A DNA stretch of 43,885 nucleotides, taken from positions 1 through 43,885 of the forward strand of contig CALFIE010000019.1 of assembly GCA_937876095.1 (NCBI GenBank). Direction: 5' to 3'. The notes below the pieces were generated by a model. That model worked only from the letters and a program-made list of their open reading frames with translations. It did no database searches and was not told the DNA's origin. Every line of letters starts with the position of its first letter. Within the stretch, counting starts at the first letter, position 1. Positions 32,608-40,498 of this stretch are shown piece after piece. The stretch is from an uncultured Flavobacteriales bacterium (GTDB lineage: Bacteria; Bacteroidota; Bacteroidia; Flavobacteriales; Weeksellaceae). Both the position numbers and the translations under genes were made by a program.

Positions 32608-33102
32608 ATGAAAATCCAAAAAGCAACCATTTCAGACATTCCTATCATTCAAAATATCGCCGAGAAATCTTGGCGCGCTCATTATCCAGGAATTATCACG
32701 CATGAGCAAATCGATTATATGCTCGATTTGATGTATTCTGAAAAAGCAATTGTAGAACATTTTGCCAATCCAAATTATCATTATTATTTAATTGGTGATG
32801 AGGTGAGTTTTTTTGGAATTATGGGCTTCGAAAATCATTATGAACCACAAACTACGAAATTGCACCGAATTTATTTTCTGAAAGAAGCCAAAGGAAAAGG
32901 GTTCGGTACTTTCGCGCTCAATTTTCTAAAAAATGAGGTCGAAAAATCTGGTGATAAACGCATCATTCTAAATGTAAACAAAGAAAATCCGTCGTATCAT
33001 TTTTATTTAGTACAAAATTTTAAAGTCTATGAAGAAATTGTACTACAAATAGGAAACGGTTTTGTGATGGATGATTATTTGATGGAATTTATTTTACCGT
33101 AA
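32608..33102 (+). CDS. GNAT family N-acetyltransferase
   Basis: A 164-aa GNAT protein: MKIQKATISDIPIIQNIAE opening, LHRIYFLKEAKGKGFGTFAL as the acetyl-CoA-binding strand-loop, and VNKENPSYHFYLVQNFKVYEE as the C-terminal motif. It looks like a small-molecule or protein acetyltransferase of unknown substrate. It starts 9 nt after the dapA terminator T-run, so it either depends on read-through or on a promoter hidden within that hairpin. Its stop codon TAA is formed by the GTAA of an adjacent REP element. Confidence 0.85.
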   Translation: MKIQKATISDIPIIQNIAEKSWRAHYPGIITHEQIDYMLDLMYSEKAIVEHFANPNYHYYLIGDEVSFFGIMGFENHYEPQTTKLHRIYFLKEAKGKGFGTFALNFLKNEVEKSGDKRIILNVNKENPSYHFYLVQNFKVYEEIVLQIGNGFVMDDYLMEFILP

Positions 33103-33124
33103 GAACGCCGCTTTCAGCGCGTTC
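33099..33124 (+). repeat. REP-like palindrome 1
   Basis: GTAA followed by the imperfect palindrome GAACGC-c-GCT-TTC-AGC-GCGTTC (33103-33124), with a one-base bulge in the stem. It is in the same orientation as REP 2 and 3. Its GTAA supplies the TAA stop of the preceding acetyltransferase. Confidence 0.85.
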
Positions 33125-33149
33125 AAAAAAAATGAAATTTATTTGAAAT

Positions 33150-33609
33150 ATGAAATTCAAATACCACAAACAATATAGATAACCATTGTTACCAAAAATA
33201 GGTTTCATTTTTTTGGAGAAATTATTAATGATGAAATGATTCCATCTGAAATAGGAAAATTTGTGGAAGAAAATTTCAAAAAAATCGAACAAGAAATCAA
33301 CTATTTGGAAATTCACGAATATGTGATAATGCCCAATCATATTCATTTCATAGCAGTAATAAATAATCAAGAAGAAAGAGAACCAAAATTTGTAAACGGA
33401 TTGCAACCATTGATTCCACATTCTATTTCCTCTTTTACCAATCAATTTAAAGGTGTTATAAAAAAATGGTGCAATAAAATGGTTTTGAAAATTTTGAATG
33501 GCAATCGAGATTTCACGATAGAGTAATTAGACACGGAGAAGAATATAAAGCTATAAGATATTACATCAGAAATAATATTAAAAATTGGGAAAAAGATGAA
33601 GAAAAATAA
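33150..33609 (+). pseudogene. REP-associated tyrosine transposase (RAYT) relic with two frameshifts
   Basis: Reading across three frames gives a near-complete Y1/HUH transposase of about 153 aa. It starts MKFKYHKQYR (from 33150), continues ITIVTKNRFHFFGE, EYVIMPNHIHFIAVI with the HUH motif (HIH), GVIKKWCNK, then NGFENFEWQSRFHDRVIRHG, and ends YYIRNNIKNWEKDEEK with the Tyr-rich C-terminal motif. Two frameshifts are needed, near 33177-33181 and near 33476-33479, each explained by loss of one A. The gene sits between REP palindromes, as RAYT genes do. The two losses make it a pseudogene unless they are assembly errors in A-runs. Confidence 0.82.
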
Positions 33610-33619
33610 TCCCCAATTG

Positions 33620-33645
33620 TAGGAACGCCGCCTTTGGCGCGTTCC
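33620..33645 (+). repeat. REP-like palindrome 2
   Basis: GTAGGAACGCcGCCTTTGGCGCGTTCC-type element: GGAACGC, a bulged c, GCC-TTT-GGC, then GCGTTCC (33622-33645), preceded by GTA. Same orientation as REP 1. It lies 10 nt after the transposase stop. Confidence 0.9.
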
Positions 33646-33650
33646 ATTTT

Positions 33651-33676
33651 GTAAGAACGCTGCCTTCGGCGCGTTC
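33651..33676 (+). repeat. REP-like palindrome 3
   Basis: GTAA then GAACGC-t-GCC-TTC-GGC-GCGTTC (33655-33676). Direct orientation relative to REP 2, and separated from it by 5 nt. Confidence 0.9.
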
Positions 33677-33686
33677 CAAGAAATCT

Positions 33687-33712
33687 GAACGCGCCAAAGG
33701 CGGCGTTCCTAC
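33687..33712 (-). repeat. REP-like palindrome 4 (inverted)
   Basis: On the minus strand it reads GTAG then GAACGC-c-GCC-TTT-GGC-GCGTTC, the same as REP 2 but inverted. It makes a face-to-face pair with REP 3, 10 nt apart. Its GTAG contains the TAG stop codon of recG. Confidence 0.9.
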
Positions 33713-35802
33713 GAAATTTTTCCCCATTTATTTCGACCTTTGTATTGCTGCACGTAATAATTGCGAAGTGCTGAATTTTCTGGCAATTGCAGATTTCGGT
33801 CGGAATCTAAAAGATTTTCTACGGCATTTTTTGCAGATTTTATGACTTTGCCATCGTGTACCAAATCTAATTTTTTGAAATCCATAGTTCCGCTTTGTTG
33901 CGTTCCCAAAATATCACCGGGACCACGCAATTGAAGGTCTACTTCAGAAATTTTGAAACCATCATTGGTTTCTACCATAGTTTTGATGCGTTTTCTGGAT
34001 TCTGCAGACAATTTATCAGAAGACATCAGAATACAATAACTCTGTTCTGCACCACGACCAACTCTGCCACGCAATTGGTGAAGTTGGGAGAGTCCAAATC
34101 TTTCGGCGCTTTCTATAATCATAACGGATGCGTTTGGAACATTTACACCCACTTCAATCACGGTTGTTGCTACCATAATATTGGCTTTTCCAGATGCGAA
34201 ATATTTCATAGCGGCTTCCTTTTCGTCGGGTTTCATTTTGCCGTGCAAAATAGTTGTTTGAAATTCAGGCAACGGGAAATTTTGTGAAATATGCTCAAAA
34301 CCTTCCATCAGATTTTTGTAATCTAAGGTTTCAGACTCTTCTATTAACGGATAAACGAAATAGATTTGCCGTCCTTTTCTAATTTCTTCTTTACAAAAAT
34401 TATAGACGAATAATCGGTCTTTTTCGCGGCGATGTGCTGTTACGATTGGTTTTCTACCAATTGGCATTTCATCTATCACAGAAACATCTAAATCGCTGTA
34501 GAAACTCATAGCCAAAGTTCTCGGAATTGGAGTTGCGGTCATCACCAGAATATGCGGTGGAATTTTATTTTTCGCCCATAATTTTGCTCTTTGAGCGACT
34601 CCAAATCTATGTTGCTCATCTATAATTGCCAGTCCCAAATTTTTGAATTGTACGATATCTTCTAGTACAGCGTGAGTTCCTACCAAAATAGAAAGTTCGC
34701 CACTCAATAATTCTTGGTGTATCATTTTTCTTTCGGCAGTTTTGGTAGAACCAGTCAAAAGTCGAACTTTGATTTCGGTGTTTTCTAGCAATTCAGAAAT
34801 TCCTGCAAAATGTTGCTGTGCCAGAATTTCTGTAGGCGCCATTATGCAACTTTGGAAACGATTATCCATTGCCAAAAGCATCGCAAGAAGTGCAACCATC
34901 GTTTTACCAGAACCAACATCACCTTGTAGTAAACGATTCATTTGGATTGGTTTTTTCATATCCAATCTGATTTCTTTTAATACTCTTTTTTGAGCATTGG
35001 TCAACTCAAACGGAAGGTATTTTTCATAAAATTTATTAAAAAAATCTCCAACAATTGGCATTGGATTTCCTATGGATGAAGTTTTGTGGTGCAATTTCTT
35101 CAAACCATAACCTAATTGAAAAAAGAAAGCCTCTTCAAATTTCAAACGGCGATTTGCGTGCTCGAAATAGGTTAAATTTTTAGGAAAATGGATATTGAGA
35201 AAGGCTTCTTGCCGAGACATCAGTTTTTGGGACTGCAAAAGAGAAATAGGTAAATTTTCTTGAATTAAAGTAGGAATTTCCTGACAAATTGTAAACAATG
35301 TTTGTTGAAAAAATTTCTGATTCAGTCCACGTTTGGTCAATTTTTCAGAACTTGGGTAAATTGGTCGCAATCGTGCATCTTCGGTTTTTTTGTCGTCGAG
35401 TTCAATTTCAGGATGCGACATACTGAAATTACCATTGAATACATTTATTTTCCCGAAAATAAACAGTTCTTTGTTAACAGGAATCTGCTCTTTCATCCAT
35501 TTGGTGTACCGAAACCAAACCAAATCTAACGTACCAGAATCATCCTGAAATTTTGCTGCAAGTCTTTTCAGGTTTTTTCCGTAGCCAATTTCCTGCAAAT
35601 CGGTAATTCTGCCTCTCAACTGAATTTCCAGCCCATCTTCTTTGATTTCTGCGATTTTATAGGTTTTAGATTTATCTAAATATCGGATTGGGTAGAAAGT
35701 GAGAAAATCTTCCACAGTCGCAATTCCCATCACATTTCTGATGAGTTTGGCTCGTTCTGTTCCGATGCCTTTTAAAAATTCTATAGGAGTATCGAGGTTC
35801 AA
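33709..35802 (-). CDS. recG: ATP-dependent DNA helicase RecG
   Basis: A 697-aa branch-migration helicase acting on stalled forks and Holliday junctions. The N-terminal wedge/OB region is followed by the helicase core: Walker A in LLQGDVGSGKT, DEQH box in AIIDEQHRFGVAQR, MTATPIPRTLAMSFY, HGKMKPDEKEAAM, TTVIEVGVNVPNA and QLHQLRGRVGRG. FKISEVDLQLRGPGDILGT is typical of RecG. The start is TTG within a CTTTGAA heptad of an array, which agrees with the family's MN-D-PI-FLKGIG opening. The stop TAG lies inside the GTAG of an adjacent REP. Confidence 0.96.
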   Translation of the reverse strand: MNLDTPIEFLKGIGTERAKLIRNVMGIATVEDFLTFYPIRYLDKSKTYKIAEIKEDGLEIQLRGRITDLQEIGYGKNLKRLAAKFQDDSGTLDLVWFRYTKWMKEQIPVNKELFIFGKINVFNGNFSMSHPEIELDDKKTEDARLRPIYPSSEKLTKRGLNQKFFQQTLFTICQEIPTLIQENLPISLLQSQKLMSRQEAFLNIHFPKNLTYFEHANRRLKFEEAFFFQLGYGLKKLHHKTSSIGNPMPIVGDFFNKFYEKYLPFELTNAQKRVLKEIRLDMKKPIQMNRLLQGDVGSGKTMVALLAMLLAMDNRFQSCIMAPTEILAQQHFAGISELLENTEIKVRLLTGSTKTAERKMIHQELLSGELSILVGTHAVLEDIVQFKNLGLAIIDEQHRFGVAQRAKLWAKNKIPPHILVMTATPIPRTLAMSFYSDLDVSVIDEMPIGRKPIVTAHRREKDRLFVYNFCKEEIRKGRQIYFVYPLIEESETLDYKNLMEGFEHISQNFPLPEFQTTILHGKMKPDEKEAAMKYFASGKANIMVATTVIEVGVNVPNASVMIIESAERFGLSQLHQLRGRVGRGAEQSYCILMSSDKLSAESRKRIKTMVETNDGFKISEVDLQLRGPGDILGTQQSGTMDFKKLDLVHDGKVIKSAKNAVENLLDSDRNLQLPENSALRNYYVQQYKGRNKWGKIS

Positions 35803-35839
35803 AGTCCAATATTTAAAGTTCAGGGTTCAAAGTTCAAAG
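35798..35839 (-). repeat. Heptanucleotide array (CTTTGAA) between recG and its upstream gene
   Basis: On the minus strand six 7-mers in perfect register: CTTTGAA, CTTTGAA, CCCTGAA, CTTTAAA, TATTGGA, CTTTGAA. The first unit contains the TGA stop of the upstream membrane-protein gene. The last contains the TTG start of recG. Confidence 0.8.
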
Positions 35840-36379
35840 TTTGTTTTGGTTTTTTAGATTTAAAATCATTGCTAGAATTAAGCCTAAAATACCACCTATA
35901 TAACTAAAATTATGCAAAGAACCAACTGCAACAAAATTTCTAAAATTGATTACATTATTTGGAATAAACCAATTTGTAAATTCGATTTTTGGTAAATTCC
36001 CCAAATATAAATACCCAAAAAGTAAACCGATTATTCCTGTAATTAATGTGATTATCAAAACAAAAAGTATTGATTTTAATGAAATTAAATACCTGTTTTT
36101 ACAATTTTTTTGTCTTAAAGTTGTTAATCCTAAAATAAATCCCAAAATTAATCCAAACCACCAAGTTGCAAGAAATCCTACAATACTTACCAAGATTCTT
36201 GGATTTTTTATTTTTTCAATATTATTTTCATTGGCTAAATTAAATTGAATAAACTTAAATTTTGTATAATATTCCGGCGAAACAGTGTAAGAAATTTGGT
36301 CGTGCAAAATCCCGTAAATTCCAGCAATCAAAGATGCTGAAATTGCAATGATGAATAAGCATAGAATTTTTTTGAGCAT
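35834..36379 (-). CDS. Membrane protein of unknown function
   Basis: A 181-aa protein I do not recognise. It has about four hydrophobic segments: near residues 5-25 (signal-anchor-like), 63-86 (VSIVGFLATWWFGLILGFILG), 105-125 (LFVLIITLITGIIGLLFGYL) and 160-175 (IGGILGLILAMIL). Lys-rich stretches lie between them. It is in line with recG on the same strand, separated by a 31-nt gap that is part of a heptad array. A terminator upstream separates it from the thioredoxin gene. No catalytic motif is evident. Confidence 0.65.
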   Translation of the reverse strand: MLKKILCLFIIAISASLIAGIYGILHDQISYTVSPEYYTKFKFIQFNLANENNIEKIKNPRILVSIVGFLATWWFGLILGFILGLTTLRQKNCKNRYLISLKSILFVLIITLITGIIGLLFGYLYLGNLPKIEFTNWFIPNNVINFRNFVAVGSLHNFSYIGGILGLILAMILNLKNQNKL

Positions 36380-36420
36380 TTTTCTTAAATGATTTTTAAA
36401 AATCTAAATTTCGTAAAAAT

Positions 36421-36450
36421 AAAAAAGACTTCCAAATATTTTGAAAGTCT
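36421..36450 (-). terminator. Intrinsic terminator of the thioredoxin gene
   Basis: AGACTT/AAGTCT arms (36426-36450), extended by four more pairs past one mismatch, followed on the minus strand by TTTTTTATTTTT. Confidence 0.75.
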
Positions 36451-36455
36451 AAAAG

Positions 36456-36986
36456 TTAATCTTCAATTTTTGATTTGAATTGGTATTTCTCCCATTCATC
36501 GCGCGTTTTGATGTTTTTGTACTCACCAGAAGCAAACATATGTAGGTAGGGTTCTAAGTCTTTTGCAGAGAAAAATCCCATCATAGAAGTGATTGGTCTG
36601 CCTGTTTCATCTAAAAATACTACAGATGGATATCCGCTGATATTCATGAATTGCGCAAATTCGTGCAGTGCATTTCTACCTTTAGACTTAGGTTTGAAAT
36701 TCGGATTGGTGAAAATTCGCTCAAAATAATTCACATTTTCGGTACCTTCTGCATTGAATTTTACAGCGTAATAATTACTATTGATGTATTTCACAATTTC
36801 AGGATGTGAGTAGGTTCTTTTCTCCATCATTTTGCATGGTCCACACCAATCAGTATAAAAATCGATTACAATTTTTTTTGGTTCTTTTTTTTGTGCTTCC
36901 AGTGCTTGGTTCATACTCATCCAATTGATTTGAGCAAAAGACCAGCTTACAGAAAACATCAATAGAAATAATAGTAGTTTTTTCAT
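36456..36986 (-). CDS. Periplasmic thioredoxin-family protein
   Basis: A 176-aa exported protein with signal peptide MKKLLLFLLMFSVSWSFAQ and a thioredoxin fold. The active site is FYTDWCGPCKMM (WCGPC, about residues 47-51), and SGYPSVVFLDETGRPI holds the cis-Pro loop. The fold resembles the thioredoxin_7/DUF255-like group, likely a periplasmic disulfide reductase or isomerase. It begins 41 nt after the stop of the upstream POT transporter gene and has no obvious promoter, so the two may share a transcript. It ends at a terminator. Confidence 0.88.
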   Translation of the reverse strand: MKKLLLFLLMFSVSWSFAQINWMSMNQALEAQKKEPKKIVIDFYTDWCGPCKMMEKRTYSHPEIVKYINSNYYAVKFNAEGTENVNYFERIFTNPNFKPKSKGRNALHEFAQFMNISGYPSVVFLDETGRPITSMMGFFSAKDLEPYLHMFASGEYKNIKTRDEWEKYQFKSKIED

Positions 36987-37026
36987 CTTTGTATTTTTTT
37001 ATTAATAAAAATGGGATTGCATGTTT

Positions 37027-38544
37027 TTATCTCACTTCCTGCATCAATTTTTTTACTAATGGAGATATCAAAATCAGTACCACACCTGCAATTAGTGAGT
37101 AAAGTCCCAATTGTTTGTAACCTTCTGTGTAAGTATATAATGCGTCCAGATTAGAAGAGCCTTCTTTGGTTGTTGCCATACTTGCACCTATAATTCCTGC
37201 AACGTATTGTCCGTAAGCAGAAGCCAAAAACCACATTCCCATCATCATTCCTTGTAATTTTTCGGTGGAAAGCTTCGTCATAATAGACAAGCCAATTGGT
37301 GACAAACACAGTTCACCAAAAGTGATTACCAAAAGTGCAATGGTAAAAATATTAAGAGAAGTTACTCCTTGTAAGTTTGCGAAAAATTTGGTAGCAAACA
37401 ATACATAATATCCCAATCCTAAAAATATGAAACCTAAACCAAATTTAATAATAGTATTAGGTTCCTTATTTCTTTTACTAAGCCAAAGCCAGATAAAACT
37501 AAATACAAAAGCGAAAACTATTACGAAAAATGCACCACCAGAATTGTTTATTCCGTTTGGATTTGCATTGAAAAATAATAATTTGTGACTTAAATGTTCT
37601 GCTGCAAAAATACTCAATGAACCACCACTTTGCTCATAAATTCCCCAAAAAAATATAGAAAATACAATGAAAACCAAAGCTGCCCATAATTTATTTCGTT
37701 CCGCTTTGTTTACTAATGACATTTCATAGAAAAGATAAAGTAATGTTAAAGGACCAATGGTCCACATAAAATAATTGGTATATTTAGGAACCGAAACCAT
37801 CATCATAATTACTGGAACCAACGCCAATGTTATTACGTAAGTTCCGTACTCTTTCCATTTTTCTATGTTTTGAAAACTACCATCTGCAAGCAATTTTGTA
37901 GGTTGAAGTCCAATTGGTCCTAATTTTTTTTGCGTGAAAATGAAATTGACCAATGAAATAACCATCACAATTGCAGCCAAACCAAAAGCGACATTCCAGC
38001 GTTTGTTTTCCGGAATAAATCGTGAAAACATATCACCTGTTCCTATTGCAATACATACATAGCCTCCAATTAAAGCACCAATGTTGATTCCTGCATAAAA
38101 CAAAGAAAATCCTGCATCTGTTCTATGATCATTAGGTTTATATAATTGCCCTACCATTGAAGAAATATTGGGTTTGAAAAAACCAGTTCCTATAATTGTA
38201 AATGAAATCCCCAAAAAGAAAAACTGATGTGGATTAAAAGCCAAAATCAAACTCCCAACAATCATTAGCAATCCACCCCAAAAAAGTGATTTTCTAAATC
38301 CTAAAATTTTATCGGAAAAAAGACCTCCTACAAACGTGAAAGCATATACAAATGCTTGTGTTGCAGCGTATTGTAATTGTGCATCATCTTTTTTCATCAG
38401 CAATTCGTATACCATAAAAAATGTTAGCATACCGCGCATTCCGTAGAAGCAGAATCGTTCCCACATTTCTGAGAAGAAAAGCGACCAAATTTGTTTAGGA
38501 TATTTGCCTTTGAAGTCTTGTATTTGTTCCAGAGTCAGGTTCAT
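37027..38544 (-). CDS. POT family proton-coupled peptide transporter (paralogue 1)
   Basis: A 505-aa membrane protein of the POT/PTR2 family with about 12-14 helices, importing di- and tripeptides with protons. The ExxERF motif of helix 1 is SEMWERFCFYGMRG, with Phe at the position of the second-last Tyr in ExxERFxYY. FFKPNISSMVGQLY and FWGIYEQSGGSLSIF follow, and TFGELCLSPIGLS is the C-terminal signature. One of three tandem paralogues. A promoter -7 element lies upstream. Confidence 0.93.
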   Translation of the reverse strand: MNLTLEQIQDFKGKYPKQIWSLFFSEMWERFCFYGMRGMLTFFMVYELLMKKDDAQLQYAATQAFVYAFTFVGGLFSDKILGFRKSLFWGGLLMIVGSLILAFNPHQFFFLGISFTIIGTGFFKPNISSMVGQLYKPNDHRTDAGFSLFYAGINIGALIGGYVCIAIGTGDMFSRFIPENKRWNVAFGLAAIVMVISLVNFIFTQKKLGPIGLQPTKLLADGSFQNIEKWKEYGTYVITLALVPVIMMMVSVPKYTNYFMWTIGPLTLLYLFYEMSLVNKAERNKLWAALVFIVFSIFFWGIYEQSGGSLSIFAAEHLSHKLLFFNANPNGINNSGGAFFVIVFAFVFSFIWLWLSKRNKEPNTIIKFGLGFIFLGLGYYVLFATKFFANLQGVTSLNIFTIALLVITFGELCLSPIGLSIMTKLSTEKLQGMMMGMWFLASAYGQYVAGIIGASMATTKEGSSNLDALYTYTEGYKQLGLYSLIAGVVLILISPLVKKLMQEVR

Positions 38545-38579
38545 AATTTTTGGTGGTTTTATGAGGCGTTGTTCGCACT

Positions 38580-38587
38580 CAAAGCTA
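38580..38587 (-). promoter_or_regulatory. -7 promoter element of POT paralogue 1
   Basis: TAGCTTTG on the minus strand fits TAnnTTTG, 35 nt before the ATG. Confidence 0.45.
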
Positions 38588-38616
38588 TAACAACGCTTTA
38601 TCGTACGAAATTAGAA

Positions 38617-38642
38617 AAAACCACCGAATAATCAGTGGTTTT
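38617..38642 (-). terminator. Intrinsic terminator of POT paralogue 2
   Basis: AAAACCAC and GTGGTTTT form an 8-bp stem around a 10-nt loop; on the minus strand the T-rich arm extends into TTTTTTCTAATTT. It lies 20 nt beyond the stop of the 38663 gene. Confidence 0.8.
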
Positions 38643-38662
38643 ATATTTGTTTTTTGTGGTAA

Positions 38663-40411
38663 TTATTTAATACCGTGCATTAGTTTTTTCATAAAAGGCA
38701 TAAGGAAAACCAAAATAATTCCTCCAACAATAGGGATCAAAGTAAATATGAGGAAAAAACCAGATAAACCAATTTCTTCCGAAATTTTATCAATGGAACC
38801 TCCCATTTTTCCAGCCAATTTATTACCAATGGCAATGGCAAGATACCAAATTCCGTACATCAAAGACAGCATTCTTGCAGGTACCAATTTGCTTACATAC
38901 GACAAACCAACAGGTGACAAACACAATTCGCCCAACGTATGCATAAAATAAGCGAAAACTAAAAATAACAAACTTACCGAAGCAGTTTTTGCACCTACAG
39001 GAATCGTACTTGAGCCAAACGCCAAAACCCCGAAACCAAGTCCTAAAAAGGTAAGACCGGCTGCATATTTGTAAGCGGCAGGAATTTGCGTTCTTTTTTC
39101 CCAAAATTTTGAAAAAAACGGAGACAAGGTTACTATAAATAATGCATTGAGGATGATAAACCAAGATGCAGGAATTTCGGTTTGTGTATTGCTAAACTCC
39201 CGATAATTCATAAAAATGACAATTCCCCAAAGTATAATAAAACTGATGGGTAAAATGATGTTAGCAACAAAATATTTTTTGATGGTTTTTTTAAGCAAAT
39301 TGAACATTACAAACGTGAAAATTCCCAATGGTACTACCGAAAGCAACGTATTTACAATTTTGAAAATCACACTTGCGCTACCTTCCAACGTTCGGTTAGT
39401 GTAATCTTTGGCAAAAATCGTCATAGAACCTCCTGCTTGTTCGAAACTTGCCCAAAAAAACACTGTGAAAAATGCAAAGATACTCACTGCAATCATTCGG
39501 TCTCGTGTGATGCTCGCATATTGCGAAATTCTTTTAATAATGATGAAAAAAAGCAGATCAATTGCCGTAATTATCATCAAATTATTGGCTTGCATTCCCA
39601 TTAAATTAAATCCAAGAAAATCGTTCCCCGAAATTTTGGAATAAGGGTCGTAAATAACATACGTAAACCCAAAAATACCAATGATGGAAATAATGACCAT
39701 ATCAAACGTTGAGAAAGGATTTCTTTTGTCGGTGTCCAAAACATCGGTGTTTTGTGCTATATTTTTTTCAGATTTTATGGGTTGAAGTCCTACTTTTCCT
39801 AAAATATTTTGTGCAAAATAGAAGTACAACATCCCAAAAAACATAAAAATACCAGCCAATCCGAAACCATAACTCCAAGAAATTTTTTCGCCAACATAAC
39901 CGCAAACTAAGGTGCCAAGAAACGCTCCTGAATTTACGCCCATATAGAAAATAGAGTAGGCCGCATCTTTTTTCTCCTGATGGTCTTTGTACAAAGAACC
40001 AACTATAGAAACCATATTTGGCTTGAAAAATCCAATTCCAGAAACCAACAAAGCCAAACCTAAATACAGAAAGAAAGGTGTTTCTACCGCCATAGAAGCG
40101 TGTCCGCAAGTCATAAGAAATGCACCCAACAAAACGGCTTTCCTGAATCCCAAATATTTATCTGCAAAATAACCACCTATCATTGTGGTGAGGTACGCAA
40201 GAGAAGTGTAAGAGCCGTATAAAGCCATTGCATTTTCACGTTCCCAGTTCCAGCCAAATTTCTCTAAAGAACTGGTAAGAAATAGCACCAATAAAGCGCG
40301 CATCCCATAATAAGAAAATCGTTCCCACATTTCGGTAAAAAAAATGGTAAATAAACCAGCTGGATGACCGAAAATTTTGGTCTCAAAAAAATTGGAGTTG
40401 TTGTTTTGCAT
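38663..40411 (-). CDS. POT family proton-coupled peptide transporter (paralogue 2)
   Basis: A 582-aa POT/PTR2 transporter, the longest of the three. Helix 1 has TEMWERFSYYGMRA (ExxERFxYY intact). GFFKPNMVSIVGSLY, FFWASFEQAGGSMTIFA and TLGELCLSPVGLSYV are the other landmarks. The extra length lies mainly in the middle (around residues 230-450), with additional hydrophobic segments, so its cytoplasmic loop or helix count may differ from the other two. Promoter and terminator flank it, so it is its own transcription unit. Confidence 0.93.
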   Translation of the reverse strand: MQNNNSNFFETKIFGHPAGLFTIFFTEMWERFSYYGMRALLVLFLTSSLEKFGWNWERENAMALYGSYTSLAYLTTMIGGYFADKYLGFRKAVLLGAFLMTCGHASMAVETPFFLYLGLALLVSGIGFFKPNMVSIVGSLYKDHQEKKDAAYSIFYMGVNSGAFLGTLVCGYVGEKISWSYGFGLAGIFMFFGMLYFYFAQNILGKVGLQPIKSEKNIAQNTDVLDTDKRNPFSTFDMVIISIIGIFGFTYVIYDPYSKISGNDFLGFNLMGMQANNLMIITAIDLLFFIIIKRISQYASITRDRMIAVSIFAFFTVFFWASFEQAGGSMTIFAKDYTNRTLEGSASVIFKIVNTLLSVVPLGIFTFVMFNLLKKTIKKYFVANIILPISFIILWGIVIFMNYREFSNTQTEIPASWFIILNALFIVTLSPFFSKFWEKRTQIPAAYKYAAGLTFLGLGFGVLAFGSSTIPVGAKTASVSLLFLVFAYFMHTLGELCLSPVGLSYVSKLVPARMLSLMYGIWYLAIAIGNKLAGKMGGSIDKISEEIGLSGFFLIFTLIPIVGGIILVFLMPFMKKLMHGIK

Positions 40412-40427
40412 TGATTTTTAATTTTTA

Positions 40428-40435
40428 CAAACTTA
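40428..40435 (-). promoter_or_regulatory. -7 promoter element of POT paralogue 2
   Basis: TAAGTTTG on the minus strand fits TAnnTTTG, 16 nt before the ATG and just after the terminator of paralogue 3. Confidence 0.5.
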
Positions 40436-40440
40436 AAGAA

Positions 40441-40471
40441 AAAACCTTAAAGAAGTTGTCTTTAAGGTTTT
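40441..40471 (-). terminator. Intrinsic terminator of POT paralogue 3
   Basis: AAAACCTTAAAGA and TCTTTAAGGTTTT form a perfect 13-bp stem around a 5-nt loop, followed on the minus strand by TTCTTTAAG. Strong stem, modest T-run beyond the arm. Confidence 0.85.
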
Positions 40472-40498
40472 TGATATTGTTTTTTAGCGTTTCCTATT

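Noticed and set aside
33089..33445. A 118-codon minus-strand frame
   Set aside because: It is the antisense shadow of the RAYT relic.
33099..33712. CRISPR array
   Set aside because: Four palindromes are unevenly spaced, one is inverted, and there are no unique spacers of constant length; REP elements explain them.
35834..36379. Rhomboid-like protease
   Set aside because: The hydrophobic segments do not show the GxSx or the catalytic His of rhomboids; left as unknown membrane protein.
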